Source of the DNA: an uncultured SAR324 cluster bacterium | GTDB lineage: Bacteria; SAR324; NAC60-12 | Length of the DNA: 64,000 nucleotides | Direction: 5' to 3' | NCBI GenBank assembly: GCA_905182865.1 | Contig: CAJJCY010000001.1 | Span: 372,001-436,000 of the forward strand | Shown: positions 35,034-45,306 of the stretch, in pieces | How positions within the stretch are numbered: position 1 is the first letter of the stretch | Layout: the number at the start of each line of letters is the position of its first letter | The notes under the pieces: model-generated | Told to the model about the DNA's origin: nothing | Databases searched by the model: none | What the model saw: the letters and a program-made list of their open reading frames with translations, nothing else | Made by a program: the position numbers and the translations under genes

Positions 35034-35112
35034 TATAGTGACAGCTTGTATTATTTTTAAACCGTATGATTGCGGTTAATTATTTTAATTTATAGAAAGG
35101 AAGGATTGGGTT

Positions 35113-36522
35113 ATGACTACGCCGAAAGAGATTGTTGAATTTGCAAAACAAAATGATGTTGAAATGGTGGATTTGAAATTCATCGATTTTCTGGGAACAT
35201 GGCAACATTTTACAGTACCAGTTTCAGAACTCAATGAAGAGATGCTGGATGAAGGTCGAATGTTCGATGGCTCCAGTATTCGTTGTTGGCAGACCATTGA
35301 CAATAGTGACATGAAAGTTATGCCGGATTTGGATACTGTAAAAATGGATCCATTTTTTGAAGTTTCGACAATGTCTATCATTTGTGATATTAAAGATCCT
35401 GTTACTGGTGAAGATTACACTCGGGATCCACGAAGTGTAACTAAAAAGGCAGAAAATTATCTGATTTCAACTGGAATTGGTGACACAATTTTCGTAGGTC
35501 CTGAGGCAGAATTTTTTATGTTTGATGACGTAAGATACTCACAAGGTCCGGAAGGAGGATTCTATTCAATTGATTCTCCGGAATGTCCCTGGAACACAGG
35601 TGTTGAAGAAGTTGGTGGAAACAAAGCTTACAAAATTGGACACAAGTCAGGTTATTTCCCGGCGGCTCCTTTTGATCAGGACCGTGACATAAGAGCGGAG
35701 ATGGTTTTGGCGATGCAGGATCTGGGTCTGACAATAGAAGCGCAACACCATGAGGTAGCTCCTGCACAACATGAAATTAATTTTAAATTTGACACTATGT
35801 TGAAGACAGCTGACATGCTGCAGCATTTAAAATACGTAGTGCGTAATGTTGCTCAAGAATATGGCAAAACCGCCACTTTCATGCCGAAACCTATGTTTGG
35901 GGATAACGGGAGTGGAATGCATACGCATCAGTCGATTTGGAAGGATGGACAACCCTTGTTTGCAGGGGATCAGTATGCAGGGTTGAGTGAAATGGCTTTA
36001 TACTACATCGGAGGTATTCTCAAACATGCTCCTGCTTTAGCTGCGTTCACAAACCCATTAACAAACTCTTACAAACGTCTCGTACCTGGTTTTGAAGCAC
36101 CAATAAATCTGGCATATTCTAACCGTAACCGTTCGGCAACTATCAGGATTCCGGTTGCAGATTCACCAAGAGGCCGACGAATTGAGTACCGTTGTCCGGA
36201 TGCAGGAGCCAATGCCTATTTTGCCTTTCCTGCAATAATGATGGCCGGACTGGATGGAGTTCAAAATAAAATTGATCCTGGAGAGCCGATGGATGTAAAT
36301 ATTTATGATCTCCCACCGGAAAAACTGAACAAAATCGGTAAGATGCCGAGTTCGCTCAATGAAGCTCTGGATGCTTTGAAGAATGACCATGAATTCTTAC
36401 TCAAAGGTGAAGTTTTTACGAAAGATGTGATTGAATACTGGTTAGACTGGAAAATGAAAGAAGTCAGGGCCATTGACTCACGTCCACATCCACATGAGTT
36501 CGAGTTGTATTACCACTATTAA
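35113..36522 (+). CDS. glnA: Glutamine synthetase type I
   Basis: A 469-aa GS-I, the central ammonium-assimilating enzyme (glutamate + ammonium + ATP to glutamine). Signatures: RMFDGSSIRCW (beta-Grasp region), FVGPEAEFFMFD, MFGDNGSGMHTHQSIWKDG, NRSATIRIPV, and the C-terminal HEFELYYHY. The adenylylation tyrosine is present at Tyr398 in DVNIYDLPPE, so the enzyme belongs to the GSI-beta type controlled by covalent modification. The modifying enzyme glnE lies immediately downstream. A good ribosome binding site (gaaaggaagg) precedes the ATG, and a sigma-54-type promoter is 80 bp upstream, which implies nitrogen control at both levels. Confidence 0.98.
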   Translation: MTTPKEIVEFAKQNDVEMVDLKFIDFLGTWQHFTVPVSELNEEMLDEGRMFDGSSIRCWQTIDNSDMKVMPDLDTVKMDPFFEVSTMSIICDIKDPVTGEDYTRDPRSVTKKAENYLISTGIGDTIFVGPEAEFFMFDDVRYSQGPEGGFYSIDSPECPWNTGVEEVGGNKAYKIGHKSGYFPAAPFDQDRDIRAEMVLAMQDLGLTIEAQHHEVAPAQHEINFKFDTMLKTADMLQHLKYVVRNVAQEYGKTATFMPKPMFGDNGSGMHTHQSIWKDGQPLFAGDQYAGLSEMALYYIGGILKHAPALAAFTNPLTNSYKRLVPGFEAPINLAYSNRNRSATIRIPVADSPRGRRIEYRCPDAGANAYFAFPAIMMAGLDGVQNKIDPGEPMDVNIYDLPPEKLNKIGKMPSSLNEALDALKNDHEFLLKGEVFTKDVIEYWLDWKMKEVRAIDSRPHPHEFELYYHY

Positions 36523-36830
36523 TCTGTTTATTTTGTGGGAGTTTCCTTTTGCTCCCACGAACCTCAATATTATTGCCATTTATTTTCCTCCCAATAATAG
36601 ACCTTGTTCTGAATCTCGAATTAGACTCAAAGGCAAACGAAAAAATAGATAATTTGCTTGAGTACAGGTAGCACCGCCAACTTAATACGAATGTAGATCC
36701 TTGAAGCGAGCGTCTCGAAGTTTTGTTTCTATCGGACATTAGCTTGTACCAAAGAGGTGTTTTTTATTTCTGACGAGTACCTGATTATGCTAAACTGTGC
36801 TCATACATTAAACTAAAAAATAAATTTAAA
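36523..36830. other. Intergenic region between glnA and glnE
   Basis: 308 bp without a supported gene. A GTGGGAG/CTCCCAC hairpin (36535-36558) lies 12 bp after the glnA stop but is not followed by a T run on the plus strand, so it may only attenuate transcription or stabilise the mRNA end. No clear second promoter was identified before glnE. Confidence 0.45.
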
Positions 36831-39800
36831 GTGACACTCAACGACTGGGTTACAAATCTTTTTCCATTGTCAAAGGACAAGGACTGGAAAGCCATTTTGC
36901 AGGAATCTTCTACGCCATTCACTGCCGAATCTGCAAAACGTCTTGTGGGCCTGATGGAAGGAAGCTTAGCTACCTTCGAAAATGAAACTCAGCTTGCTCA
37001 GTACCTCCCTATTTTGCTTTCCTCTGGAACACCTGAAGCAGCTTTGACTCAGCTGCATGATTTTGCAGATGCTTTCCGGAACAAGTTCTCAAGTAATTTT
37101 GATTGGAGCCGCCCCCACACAGGAGCTTTGCTGTACATATTCGGGCGTAGTAATTTTCTCGCAAATCGCTTAAAACGAAATCCTCAACTGGCTGTAGGAT
37201 TATTGGAGTCCCCTTTTCTTTTACGAAAAAAGGATTTAAAAGTGATGGAAAATGAACTCCGGACGCGTCTGAATTTGCTGACCGAGTATTCTTTGCTTGA
37301 GTTTAAAAATATTTTACGACGTTACAAATATGAAGAATTTCTAAGGATAACAGTTCGTGATTTGGCACAACTATGTCCATTTAAAGAAACTTTGGAGGAA
37401 CTCTCAGCGATCGCAATTTGTTGTTTGCGGGGAGCAATATCAGGAATTATGAATCACGAATTGGAAATTTATAACCATTTAATTTCAAGTTCAATTCCGG
37501 AATCATCTGTAACAACAAATCGAGAATCTTCTCAATCTTCAAAGGAGTATTCTCAGCAGCAGTTCCCATTTATGATTTTAGGTATGGGTAAATTGGGCGG
37601 AAACGAACTAAATTACTCATCTGATCTTGATTTGATTTTCATACATGACAACGAACCTCTCACTGGAGATACGGAACGTGATTACAAACTACGGATGAAA
37701 GCAGCTAGAATATTGATAGAGGTAATGTCAGAGGTCACTGATGAAGGATTTCTCGCTCGCATGGATATGCGATTGCGCCCAGGAGGAGAGCGTGCACCTT
37801 TGGTTCAGTCCTTAGATGAGATGGAATATTATTATACTGTAAGTGGGGAGTTATGGGAGCGCCAATCTCTAATCAAAGCAGCACCTGTAGCAGGAACAAA
37901 ACAGTTAGGAAAAGATGTAATGAATATGATCACACCTTTCGTTTTTCGTAGTTTGTTGGACGAAGGAGTATTGCGTGATGTGGAAAAAGTGAAGAAGCGT
38001 ATCGAAGAGGAACATCTGCGTGAAAGTTTTTTGAATGTTAAATTAGGTATAGGAGGAATTCGTGAAATTGAATTTTTTGTGCAGACTTTTCAACTTTTGT
38101 ATGGTGGCGGAAACAAACAACTTCGCCTAACAGGAACATTGCAGGTTTTGCAACAATTGCGTCAATCAGAGTTAATACCGAAACAGGATGCAGATACTCT
38201 GAAGAAAGCTTATTTCTTCTTGCGTAGAGTGGAGCATCATCTTCAACTGCGAGAGGAACAACAAACTCACACTTTAGCTTCAGACATTGTACAACAAAAT
38301 GCAATTGCAAGAAATTTAGGTTACAACGAATTTGACATAGAACAAGCCCATCAACACTTTTTGAGTGATTTGAAAGATGTAATGGGTGGGGTTCGTGCTA
38401 TTTTTAGCGGATTATTCAGCAATAAACATCTGGAAATTGAAGCTGCTATCCACAACTGTGCACGTATTAAAAACTTTACGGAAGAGGAACAGCGGTTTAT
38501 TGGATCTTTCTCACAGCAACTGGTCCCGCTTATGAGTGAGAATACAAAAAATCGCTTTCAGCGTTTGTTTGAATCCATCAAGGGTAATATTGGTTACTAT
38601 CGTAAATTGTCTGTGCATCCTTCTGCGCTTTCACGCTTGACTAGAATTGCTGAAACCAGCGAAATGCTTTGGAATTATTTGCTTAATCACTTGGAATTAT
38701 TAGAACAACTGGACAATTCTACAATGGAAATATCAGTAGAAAAATGGACAGATCAACTCGAAGAAAAAATTCAAAGCTGCGCTGAAAATGAAGAAGAAGA
38801 AATTGACCAGTTAAGACAATTCAAGCACACTACTACGTTTTTGCTTGGAAGTGCGGAAATGGAAGGCGTTCTTTCCTACGAACGAACCAGAATAGCCCTG
38901 ACTTTACTGGCGGAAGTTATTGTGCAAGCCGCTTTTCGTTTGTCACAAAAATGGTTAACTCAACGTTATGGCAAGGTCCTGAATTCCATGGATGAATCCG
39001 GACAGTTTGCAATTATAGGTTTAGGTAAACTGGGAGGTAGAGAATTGACCTATCACTCAGATCTCGACTTGATTTTTATTTATTCCGGTGAGGGAACTAC
39101 AAGTGGCCCACGAGTCATTGGAGTACAGGAATATTGGGTAAAATTGATTCAACGCTTAATTTCCTGTCTTTCTACTATTACTAGTTCCGGTTATGCCTAT
39201 AAACTTGATGCGCGCCTTCGTCCATCCGGGAATGCTGGTGTTTTGGTGACACATTTAAATCAGTATCTCAAATACCATGAAACATCACAACCCTGGGAAC
39301 ATCAGGTACTGATCAAAGGGCGAGTTATTGGAGGGAGTGGTGAAGTAGAATGGTATCAAAAAGTGGAAGATGGAATACGCAGTGCTGTATATGATTGGAT
39401 CCCTCCGTCTGATATGAATGCACAAATAAATTATTTACGGCTGCGCAAAGAACTGGAACTGTCAGGAGAAAAAGATAATCGTCGTAACATCAAAGAAGGT
39501 AAAGGAGGATTATTGGATATTGAATATCTGACGCAGGCACTTCAGTTAAAATTTGGCAGCAGCTTTCCTCAATTACAGAACCCTAAAACCATGAAAGTGC
39601 TGCCTGAGCTTGGAAAACTGGCTTTGCTAAAAAAAGAAGAAGCCAAAAGTGTATTAAAAGTAAAAATTATCATCTGTGAAAAATCAGAAGAGTTACAAAA
39701 CAGCACGGATTGGCAGGAAACAGGAAAGAAATTGAGGAAGACACTATACTCAAACTACTGAAACATCATGGCTACGAAGTCTCAAATTTACGTGACACAG

Positions 39801-39850
39801 TGGAAACAACTACACAAAATGTTAGAGAAATTTATCTAAAATATTTTTGA
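36831..39850 (+). CDS. glnE: Glutamine synthetase adenylyltransferase/deadenylylase, broken near the C terminus
   Basis: GlnE adds and removes AMP on the glutamine synthetase tyrosine in response to PII. From GTG 36831 it has two nucleotidyltransferase domains: the N-terminal deadenylylase (GMGKLGGNELNYSSDLDLIFIH, and MDMRLRPGGERAPLVQS) and the C-terminal adenylyltransferase (GLGKLGGRELTYHSDLDLIFIY, LDARLRPSGNAG). The open frame ends at 39761, but the sequence after about 39655 is shifted: a later frame reads KIRRVTKQHGLAGNRKEIEEDTILKLLKHHGYEV and stops at 39848-39850, preceded by an in-frame TGA at 39677-39679. At least one indel and one stop must be corrected to restore the last 60 residues. 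Confidence 0.93.
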
Positions 39851-40204
39851 TATTAATTTCTTGTAATAATGCTATTAAATATGCAAAAAAGATAGCCTCT
39901 TTTAAAGTGGAGATAAAACTGCTCAGTAGTTTTATAGTATGATTGCGGAAAAACTTTTTGCATCGATTATTAATTGTTGCAATTTCAGCAGATAAAAATA
40001 CAAAACTTCCAATTGAATATTGGATTGCATTAGAACCTGATAGTGTTTTCAATGCGTAAATTTTATATTATGAATAAATATATAATTAACCAATTACAAA
40101 AACAGCAGATATAGAGTCTTTTAGAAATAATGTATAGTTAATCAAACTAAATAGATTAACTATGATATCCAATAAAAATATCACTATTACAAAATATTTA
40201 CTAT
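39851..40204. other. AT-rich intergenic region between glnE and recN
   Basis: 354 bp, very AT-rich, with no coding frame I can support; a 76-codon minus-strand frame overlapping the glnE end is judged spurious. The only notable structure is the inverted repeat at 40134-40163. Confidence 0.4.
40134..40163. repeat. 10-bp inverted repeat upstream of recN
   Basis: ATAGTTAATC and GATTAACTAT are perfect inverted arms separated by 10 bases, 41 bp before the recN start. It may be an operator for a dimeric regulator or an RNA hairpin; it does not look like a known SOS box. Confidence 0.45.
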
Positions 40205-41914
40205 ATGTTGTTACAGCTGAAAATAGAAAATTTCGCAACGATCAGTAAACTGGAAGTAGAGTTTACAAGAGGTTTTTCCATCCTCACAGGTGAAACCGGA
40301 GCAGGTAAGTCAATTATGATTGATGCTATTTTGCTTGTACTTGGTCACCGAGGTGATCCAGGCATGATCCGAACAGGTAAGGAACTTGCTGAAGTTGAGG
40401 GGATATTTTCTGTACCAGTAAATCCAGTTAATGGTGAGCAGTTCAATATTCGAAAAGAACTGGAACTGACTGGTATTAATCTGGATGATGAATTAATTGT
40501 TCGTTGTATTATTTCTCGTAAAGGTCGTCAAAAAAGATATATAAACGGAGTATCAGTAACTGCGGATTTCCTAAAAAGTATAGGCCGTAAATTAATAAAT
40601 ATTCATGGACAGCACGATAATCAATCTTTGTTGCAGGTTTCATCCCACTTGGATTTTCTTGATGGTTTTGGTCAATTGATCCCTTTACGTCAACAAGTGA
40701 CGGAAGCTTTTCAGGCTTTGCAAGCAGCAAAAAAAGAACAGCTATCACTGCAAAAGCGATTTGCAGATCGTGCAGTTTGTATTGATGAGCTAAAGGAAAT
40801 TATTACAGACTTGAAAGAATTAAATTTACAGCCTACAGAAGAAAATGAACTTAGAAAAGAAGAGAACCGGCTAACACATGTAGAAAAACTATTAGTGCTT
40901 TTGGAACAGGTTAGGTCTCGACTCAATGAAGCGGACGGATCAGTAATAGAGCAATTGGAATTGTCACGAAAACTTTTGGGCGAAGCAGAACAGATAGATT
41001 CTGAATGTTCGAAAATACTTTCTGGAATTGAAACAGGTCTTTTTCAGATTGAAGACAGTTACCAAGAACTGGTTCAATACAGCGACAAAGTAGAAGATGA
41101 TCCTGAACGTCTGGTATGGATAAATGAGAGACTCAGTCGAATTCAGCATTATACTCGTAAATATAGGTTGGACAATGCTGATGAACTGTTGACACTGTTT
41201 GAAGATTCAAAGCAGGAATTGGATTCACTCGAACACCTTGATGATAATGAGCAGGAGATTTACGAAAAGATAGAGCAGTTGAGGAATCAAACGCAAAAGT
41301 TTGCTGAACTTCTCTCCAGGAAGCGGCATAATGCGGCAAAAATAATGGACAAGGCAATTGTTGATGAATTACGTCAATTGGGGATGGAAAAGGCACGTTT
41401 TGAAACTCATATTGTTTCAGCTTCATTTGCGGAAAACCGTGAGGCATGCACAACTAAGGGGATTGATCAGGTTGAATTTATGCTGACTGTCAATCCAGGA
41501 CAGGATATGCGCAGTCTTGTAAAAGTTGCTTCCGGAGGAGAATTATCACGTATAATGCTGGCACTTAAAACAGTTCTTACATCACTGGACTCAGTTGAAA
41601 TATTGATTTTTGATGAAGTTGATACTGGAATCAGTGGAGGGATAGCAGAAATTGTGGGACAAAAATTACATTCACTTGGAGAGAGGCACCAGACTTTGTG
41701 CATAACACATCTTCCGCAGATTGCAGCTTTTGCAGAGCATCATTATTTTGTCAGCAAGCAGCTGACTGATAATAAAACTTATACAAAAATAAAACTTCTC
41801 AACAATGAGAATGAAAGGATCCGGGCTCTTGCCGATTTAATTGGCGGGCAGGAAATCACAGAGCAAACCTTGGAACTGGCACGGGAAATGTTGCAAAGTT
41901 TTCAAATAAAATAA
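40205..41914 (+). CDS. recN: DNA repair protein RecN
   Basis: A 569-aa SMC-like ATPase acting in recombinational repair of double-strand breaks. N terminus MLLQLKIENFATISKLEVEF with Walker A TGETGAGKSIMIDAI; INIHGQHDNQSLL is the characteristic RecN Q-loop block. Long coiled coils fill residues about 150-350 (LKEIITDLKELNLQPTEENELRKEENRL). The C-terminal ATPase half has the signature VASGGELSRIMLALKTVL and Walker B ILIFDEVDTGISGGIA, then ITHLPQIAAFA. Length equals the family norm. The frame is intact. Expression control by SOS cannot be read with confidence. Confidence 0.97.
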   Translation: MLLQLKIENFATISKLEVEFTRGFSILTGETGAGKSIMIDAILLVLGHRGDPGMIRTGKELAEVEGIFSVPVNPVNGEQFNIRKELELTGINLDDELIVRCIISRKGRQKRYINGVSVTADFLKSIGRKLINIHGQHDNQSLLQVSSHLDFLDGFGQLIPLRQQVTEAFQALQAAKKEQLSLQKRFADRAVCIDELKEIITDLKELNLQPTEENELRKEENRLTHVEKLLVLLEQVRSRLNEADGSVIEQLELSRKLLGEAEQIDSECSKILSGIETGLFQIEDSYQELVQYSDKVEDDPERLVWINERLSRIQHYTRKYRLDNADELLTLFEDSKQELDSLEHLDDNEQEIYEKIEQLRNQTQKFAELLSRKRHNAAKIMDKAIVDELRQLGMEKARFETHIVSASFAENREACTTKGIDQVEFMLTVNPGQDMRSLVKVASGGELSRIMLALKTVLTSLDSVEILIFDEVDTGISGGIAEIVGQKLHSLGERHQTLCITHLPQIAAFAEHHYFVSKQLTDNKTYTKIKLLNNENERIRALADLIGGQEITEQTLELAREMLQSFQIK

Positions 41915-42208
41915 TTTTTTTGCAGACAAATATATGGAACCTTTAGCTAAGTTAACAATTGTAATAAAACCATAGCTGCATTTCCGGAGCAGACAAATAA
42001 ATATTTTAAAAACAATACTATATGTATCAGTTTTTGGTGATATTACAGTTATTATCTTTTAATTCAAGTTTTTCATAAGGGCAGCTTATATTTGCTTTTC
42101 TAATAGATAATTCAACAAAAAACTTGCACACGCTTTTCCCCTCACATAATTTGGTAGAAGAGATAATTAATAGATAAAAACTCAAGTATGACTTCACAGG
42201 AACAATAA

Positions 42209-42787
42209 ATGAGCAAAGAAAGTAACGAAGAAAATGAGGAATTGGAAGGCATGGCGAGCAAGTTGCTCAAGTCCAGAACAGTTGTGATCTCCCAGCAAGT
42301 TGATGCGAAATTGACCGCAAAAGTTTTGAGTCAATTGGTTTTACTCGAACAGGAAGGCACGGAAGAGCCAATTACTGTTTTCATAAATTCTCCAGGAGGA
42401 GAAATATTTTCCGGTTTTGCCATTTTTGATATGCTCAATTTTATTGCATGTCCGGTAACAACAATTGTAACAGGATTTGCCGCAAGCATGGGCTCAATCT
42501 TGAGTTTGGCTGCAGACAAGGGGCGACGCTTTTCCATGCCCCAAGCTAAAATAATGATTCACCAACCCCTGTTAATGGGTTACCAGGGGAGAGCTTCTGA
42601 GTGTGAAATTCAGGCACGTGAAATTTTGAAAACTCGAGATCATTTAGTTAAACTATATGCCGAACAAACGGGGAAAAGCCAAAAAGAAATAAAAAAAGCG
42701 CTTGATCGGGATAATTGGTTTACTGCGGAAGAAGCGCTTGAATACGGGCTGATTGACAAAGTAATACATTCTCGGTCAGATTTATAA
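42209..42787 (+). CDS. clpP: ATP-dependent Clp protease proteolytic subunit
   Basis: A 192-aa ClpP serine peptidase, forming the tetradecameric barrel that degrades substrates fed by ClpX or ClpA. The catalytic triad is visible: Ser93 (GFAASMGSI), His118 (IMIHQPL) and Asp168 (LDRDNWFT). INSPGGEIFSGFAIFDML is the oxyanion/handle region, and AEEALEYGLIDKVI the C-terminal signature. The N terminus is short and acidic (MSKESNEENEELEG). clpX is not adjacent. Bpt, an N-degron enzyme that feeds Clp substrates, is encoded 6 kb downstream. Confidence 0.96.
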   Translation: MSKESNEENEELEGMASKLLKSRTVVISQQVDAKLTAKVLSQLVLLEQEGTEEPITVFINSPGGEIFSGFAIFDMLNFIACPVTTIVTGFAASMGSILSLAADKGRRFSMPQAKIMIHQPLLMGYQGRASECEIQAREILKTRDHLVKLYAEQTGKSQKEIKKALDRDNWFTAEEALEYGLIDKVIHSRSDL

Positions 42788-43008
42788 AAATAGGTATTTC
42801 AGCAATCTTGAATTATGTATCAATTTCTAATACAAGTTTTCACTGAAATAACAAAATTAGTGTTTCTATCTTTTCTAGTGCGTCAATCTTGGTAGACAGT
42901 TGAAAAGGTCATAGAAAATAAAATTACAAAAATGTCTATCACCTCTGTTGTTGATTTTACTTTTTTTAATTCTCCTCATTTTATGAAAACAATATTTATA
43001 GAATACAT

Positions 43009-43024
43009 TTCAGCATTTGCTGAA
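43009..43024. repeat. 16-bp palindrome just upstream of topA
   Basis: TTCAGCATTTGCTGAA is a perfect inverted repeat ending 13 bp before the topA start codon. It lies where a ribosome binding site would be, and no Shine-Dalgarno motif is visible, so a hairpin here could affect translation. Confidence 0.4.
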
Positions 43025-43037
43025 TGGTAAAATAATT

Positions 43038-45306
43038 ATGGCAAAAAATTTAATAATTGTTGAATCACCGGCAAAAGCCCGGACTATCAGTAAGTTTTTG
43101 GGAGAAGATTACTTCGTCACCGCCTCAATGGGGCATGTGAGAGATCTTCCCTCTAGTGTGCTTGGCTTTGATCCTGAAAATGACTTTGCACCTCAGTATG
43201 AAATTCCAAAGGATAAGAAAAAAACAGTTGCTGAACTGAAAAAACAAATCAATAGTAAAACGGAAGTCTATCTTGCAACAGATGAAGACCGTGAAGGAGA
43301 AGCAATTTCATGGCACTTATATGAATTGTTGAAAAAACGCGGTACATTAAAAAACAAGAAAACACATCGAGTAGTTTTTCATGAGATTACCAAGCAAGTT
43401 AGATCAGCAATTGGTTGACGCACAGCAGGCACGCAGAATTTTGGACCGAGCAGTTGGTTATGAACTGTCTCCATTATTATGGAAAAAAATCAAACCCGGG
43501 CTTTCAGCTGGAAGAGTGCAGTCTGTGTCAGTTAGATTGTGGTTGAGCGTGAAAAAGAAATCAGAAAATTTGAACCAGAAGAATATTGGAAAATTCGTGC
43601 AGAATTTGCAAAATTTACTGCAGAATTGAAGAAACTCGATGGCAAACCTGCAAAAGTTGTTAATGAAACTGAGGCAAAATCGATTGAGGACAGTTTGAAG
43701 CAGGGTAATTTTTCTGTAAGTGTTATTGATGAGCGTATGGCAAAACGCAATCCTGGTGCACCATTTACAACTTCAACAATTCAGCAGGAAGCATCAGTCA
43801 AACTGGGATTTTCGGTTAAAAGAACAATGATAGTCGCACAGCAGCTTTATGAAGGTAATTTTAATATTCCTGATGGGATTGTTACTGGTGCAGAATCTGC
43901 TCGTTTCTTTGCAAATGCAATAGATACAGAAACAAGAGGTTATTGGCTCAGAATATGGTTCAAAATTTGGTTTGAAGAAACCTCGGTTTTTTAAGAACCG
44001 CTCTACAAACGCGCAGGAAGCTCACGAAGCAATTAGGCCAGTGGACTTTTCACTGAAACCAAGTGCAGTCAAAGAGAGTTTGAGTTCCGAGCAGTTTCGA
44101 CTATATAGCCTGGTCTGGAAGCGTGCTCTTGCATCTCAAATGTCTGCGGCAGAAATAGCACGTACCACTCTGAAAATTGAGGCTGGGGTAAAAAGAGAGT
44201 GTTTATTTGAGGCACAAGGGCAAAGAGTTGTTTTTCCAGGATTCTTGCAGGCCTACACCGAAGGTAAAAATGATGTGGATGAGGCTGTAAGTGAAAAAGA
44301 CGTAATCTTGCCAAAAGTAGAAAGAGATCAAATTCTTCCACTAAAAAAATTGAATTTGGAACAATTGTTTACTAAACCTCCGCCACGTTACACCGAAGCA
44401 TCTTTGGTGAAAAAAATGGAATTTGAAGGCATTGGACGTCCCTCGACTTATGCGCCAACTATATCTACTATCCAAGATCGTGGCTATGTTGAAGTAACTC
44501 CAGAAAAACGGCTTAAGCCAACGTCAATTGGAGAAGTTGTTACAGATTTTCTCACTAATCATTTTTCTGAAATTGTGAATTTGGGATTTACCGCAAAAAT
44601 TGAGCGTAACTTTGACCGGATTGCAAATGGAGAAGAAAACTGGGTTGAAATGATAGCTAATTTCTACCAACCCTTTCACCAAAGGGTTGGTGAAAAAGAT
44701 GAATCTGTTACACGTGCTGAAGTACTTAAACGACGGGAACTCGGAACTGATCCTGAAAGTGGTAAACCTGTTAGTGTGAGCATTGGTAAATTTGGTCCAA
44801 TGGTCCAAATAGGTACTCGTGAGGATGAGGAAAAACCGCGTTTTGCTTCTTTGCCAAGTAGTCTCAATCTCAATGAGGTGACATTTGAAGAGGCTATGGA
44901 ATGTTTTGCTTTACCTCTTACTTTGGGAACTCACGAAAGCGGTGAGGAAATTATCGTCAACAATGGTCGTTATGGTCCTTATGTAAGATTGGGAAAAGAA
45001 TTTTTCTCTTTGCCTAAAGGAGAAGATCCGTTAAAAACAAACATAGAGACTGCACTGGAAATTATTAGGGAGGGCTTGGAGAAAAAGGCAAAAAGTACAA
45101 TTCATGATTTTGGTGAAATTCGTGTTATTGATGGTCGCTTCGGGCCTTATATAAAATCAGGAAAGAGTAATTACAAAATACCTAAAGGTGTTGAACCAAA
45201 AATATTGGATGAAGCTGCTTGTCTGAAAATAATTACGGAAACACCTCCTTCAAAAGGAAGGAAAGGCGGAAAAAGGAAGTTCACAAAAAAAGAATCTTCT
45301 GCATGA
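43038..45306 (+). CDS. topA: DNA topoisomerase I, heavily disrupted
   Basis: TopA relaxes negative supercoils. From ATG 43038: TOPRIM ([31 protein letters not shown]), [60 protein letters not shown], then [16 protein letters not shown] and a C-terminal region with repeats ([26 protein letters not shown]). Homologous blocks lie in four frames: ITK to DAQQARR is about 32 nt too short at 43393-43416; one base is missing at 43536-43540; the stretch after GIVTG (near 43881) lacks the LITYMRT block with the catalytic tyrosine, about 21 nt; two bases are missing near 43947. The reconstructed length is about 756 aa. It overlaps the MBL gene by one codon. Confidence 0.93.

Noticed and set aside
36464-36739. 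91-codon minus-strand frame after glnA
   Set aside because: Composition is that of an antisense shadow and it overlaps the end of glnA; no domain seen.
39677-39679. Genetic code with TGA reassigned to an amino acid
   Set aside because: Only one in-frame TGA fits; many intact genes end in ordinary TGA stops and other breaks are frameshifts, so sequence error is the better explanation.
39822-40052. 76-codon minus-strand frame at the end of glnE
   Set aside because: It overlaps the reconstructed C terminus of glnE, has no ribosome binding site and no recognisable similarity.
42121-42160. Heat-shock (sigma-32) promoter before clpP
   Set aside because: CTTGCA and a CCCC run are present but the spacing is too short (8 bp) for the sigma-32 consensus.
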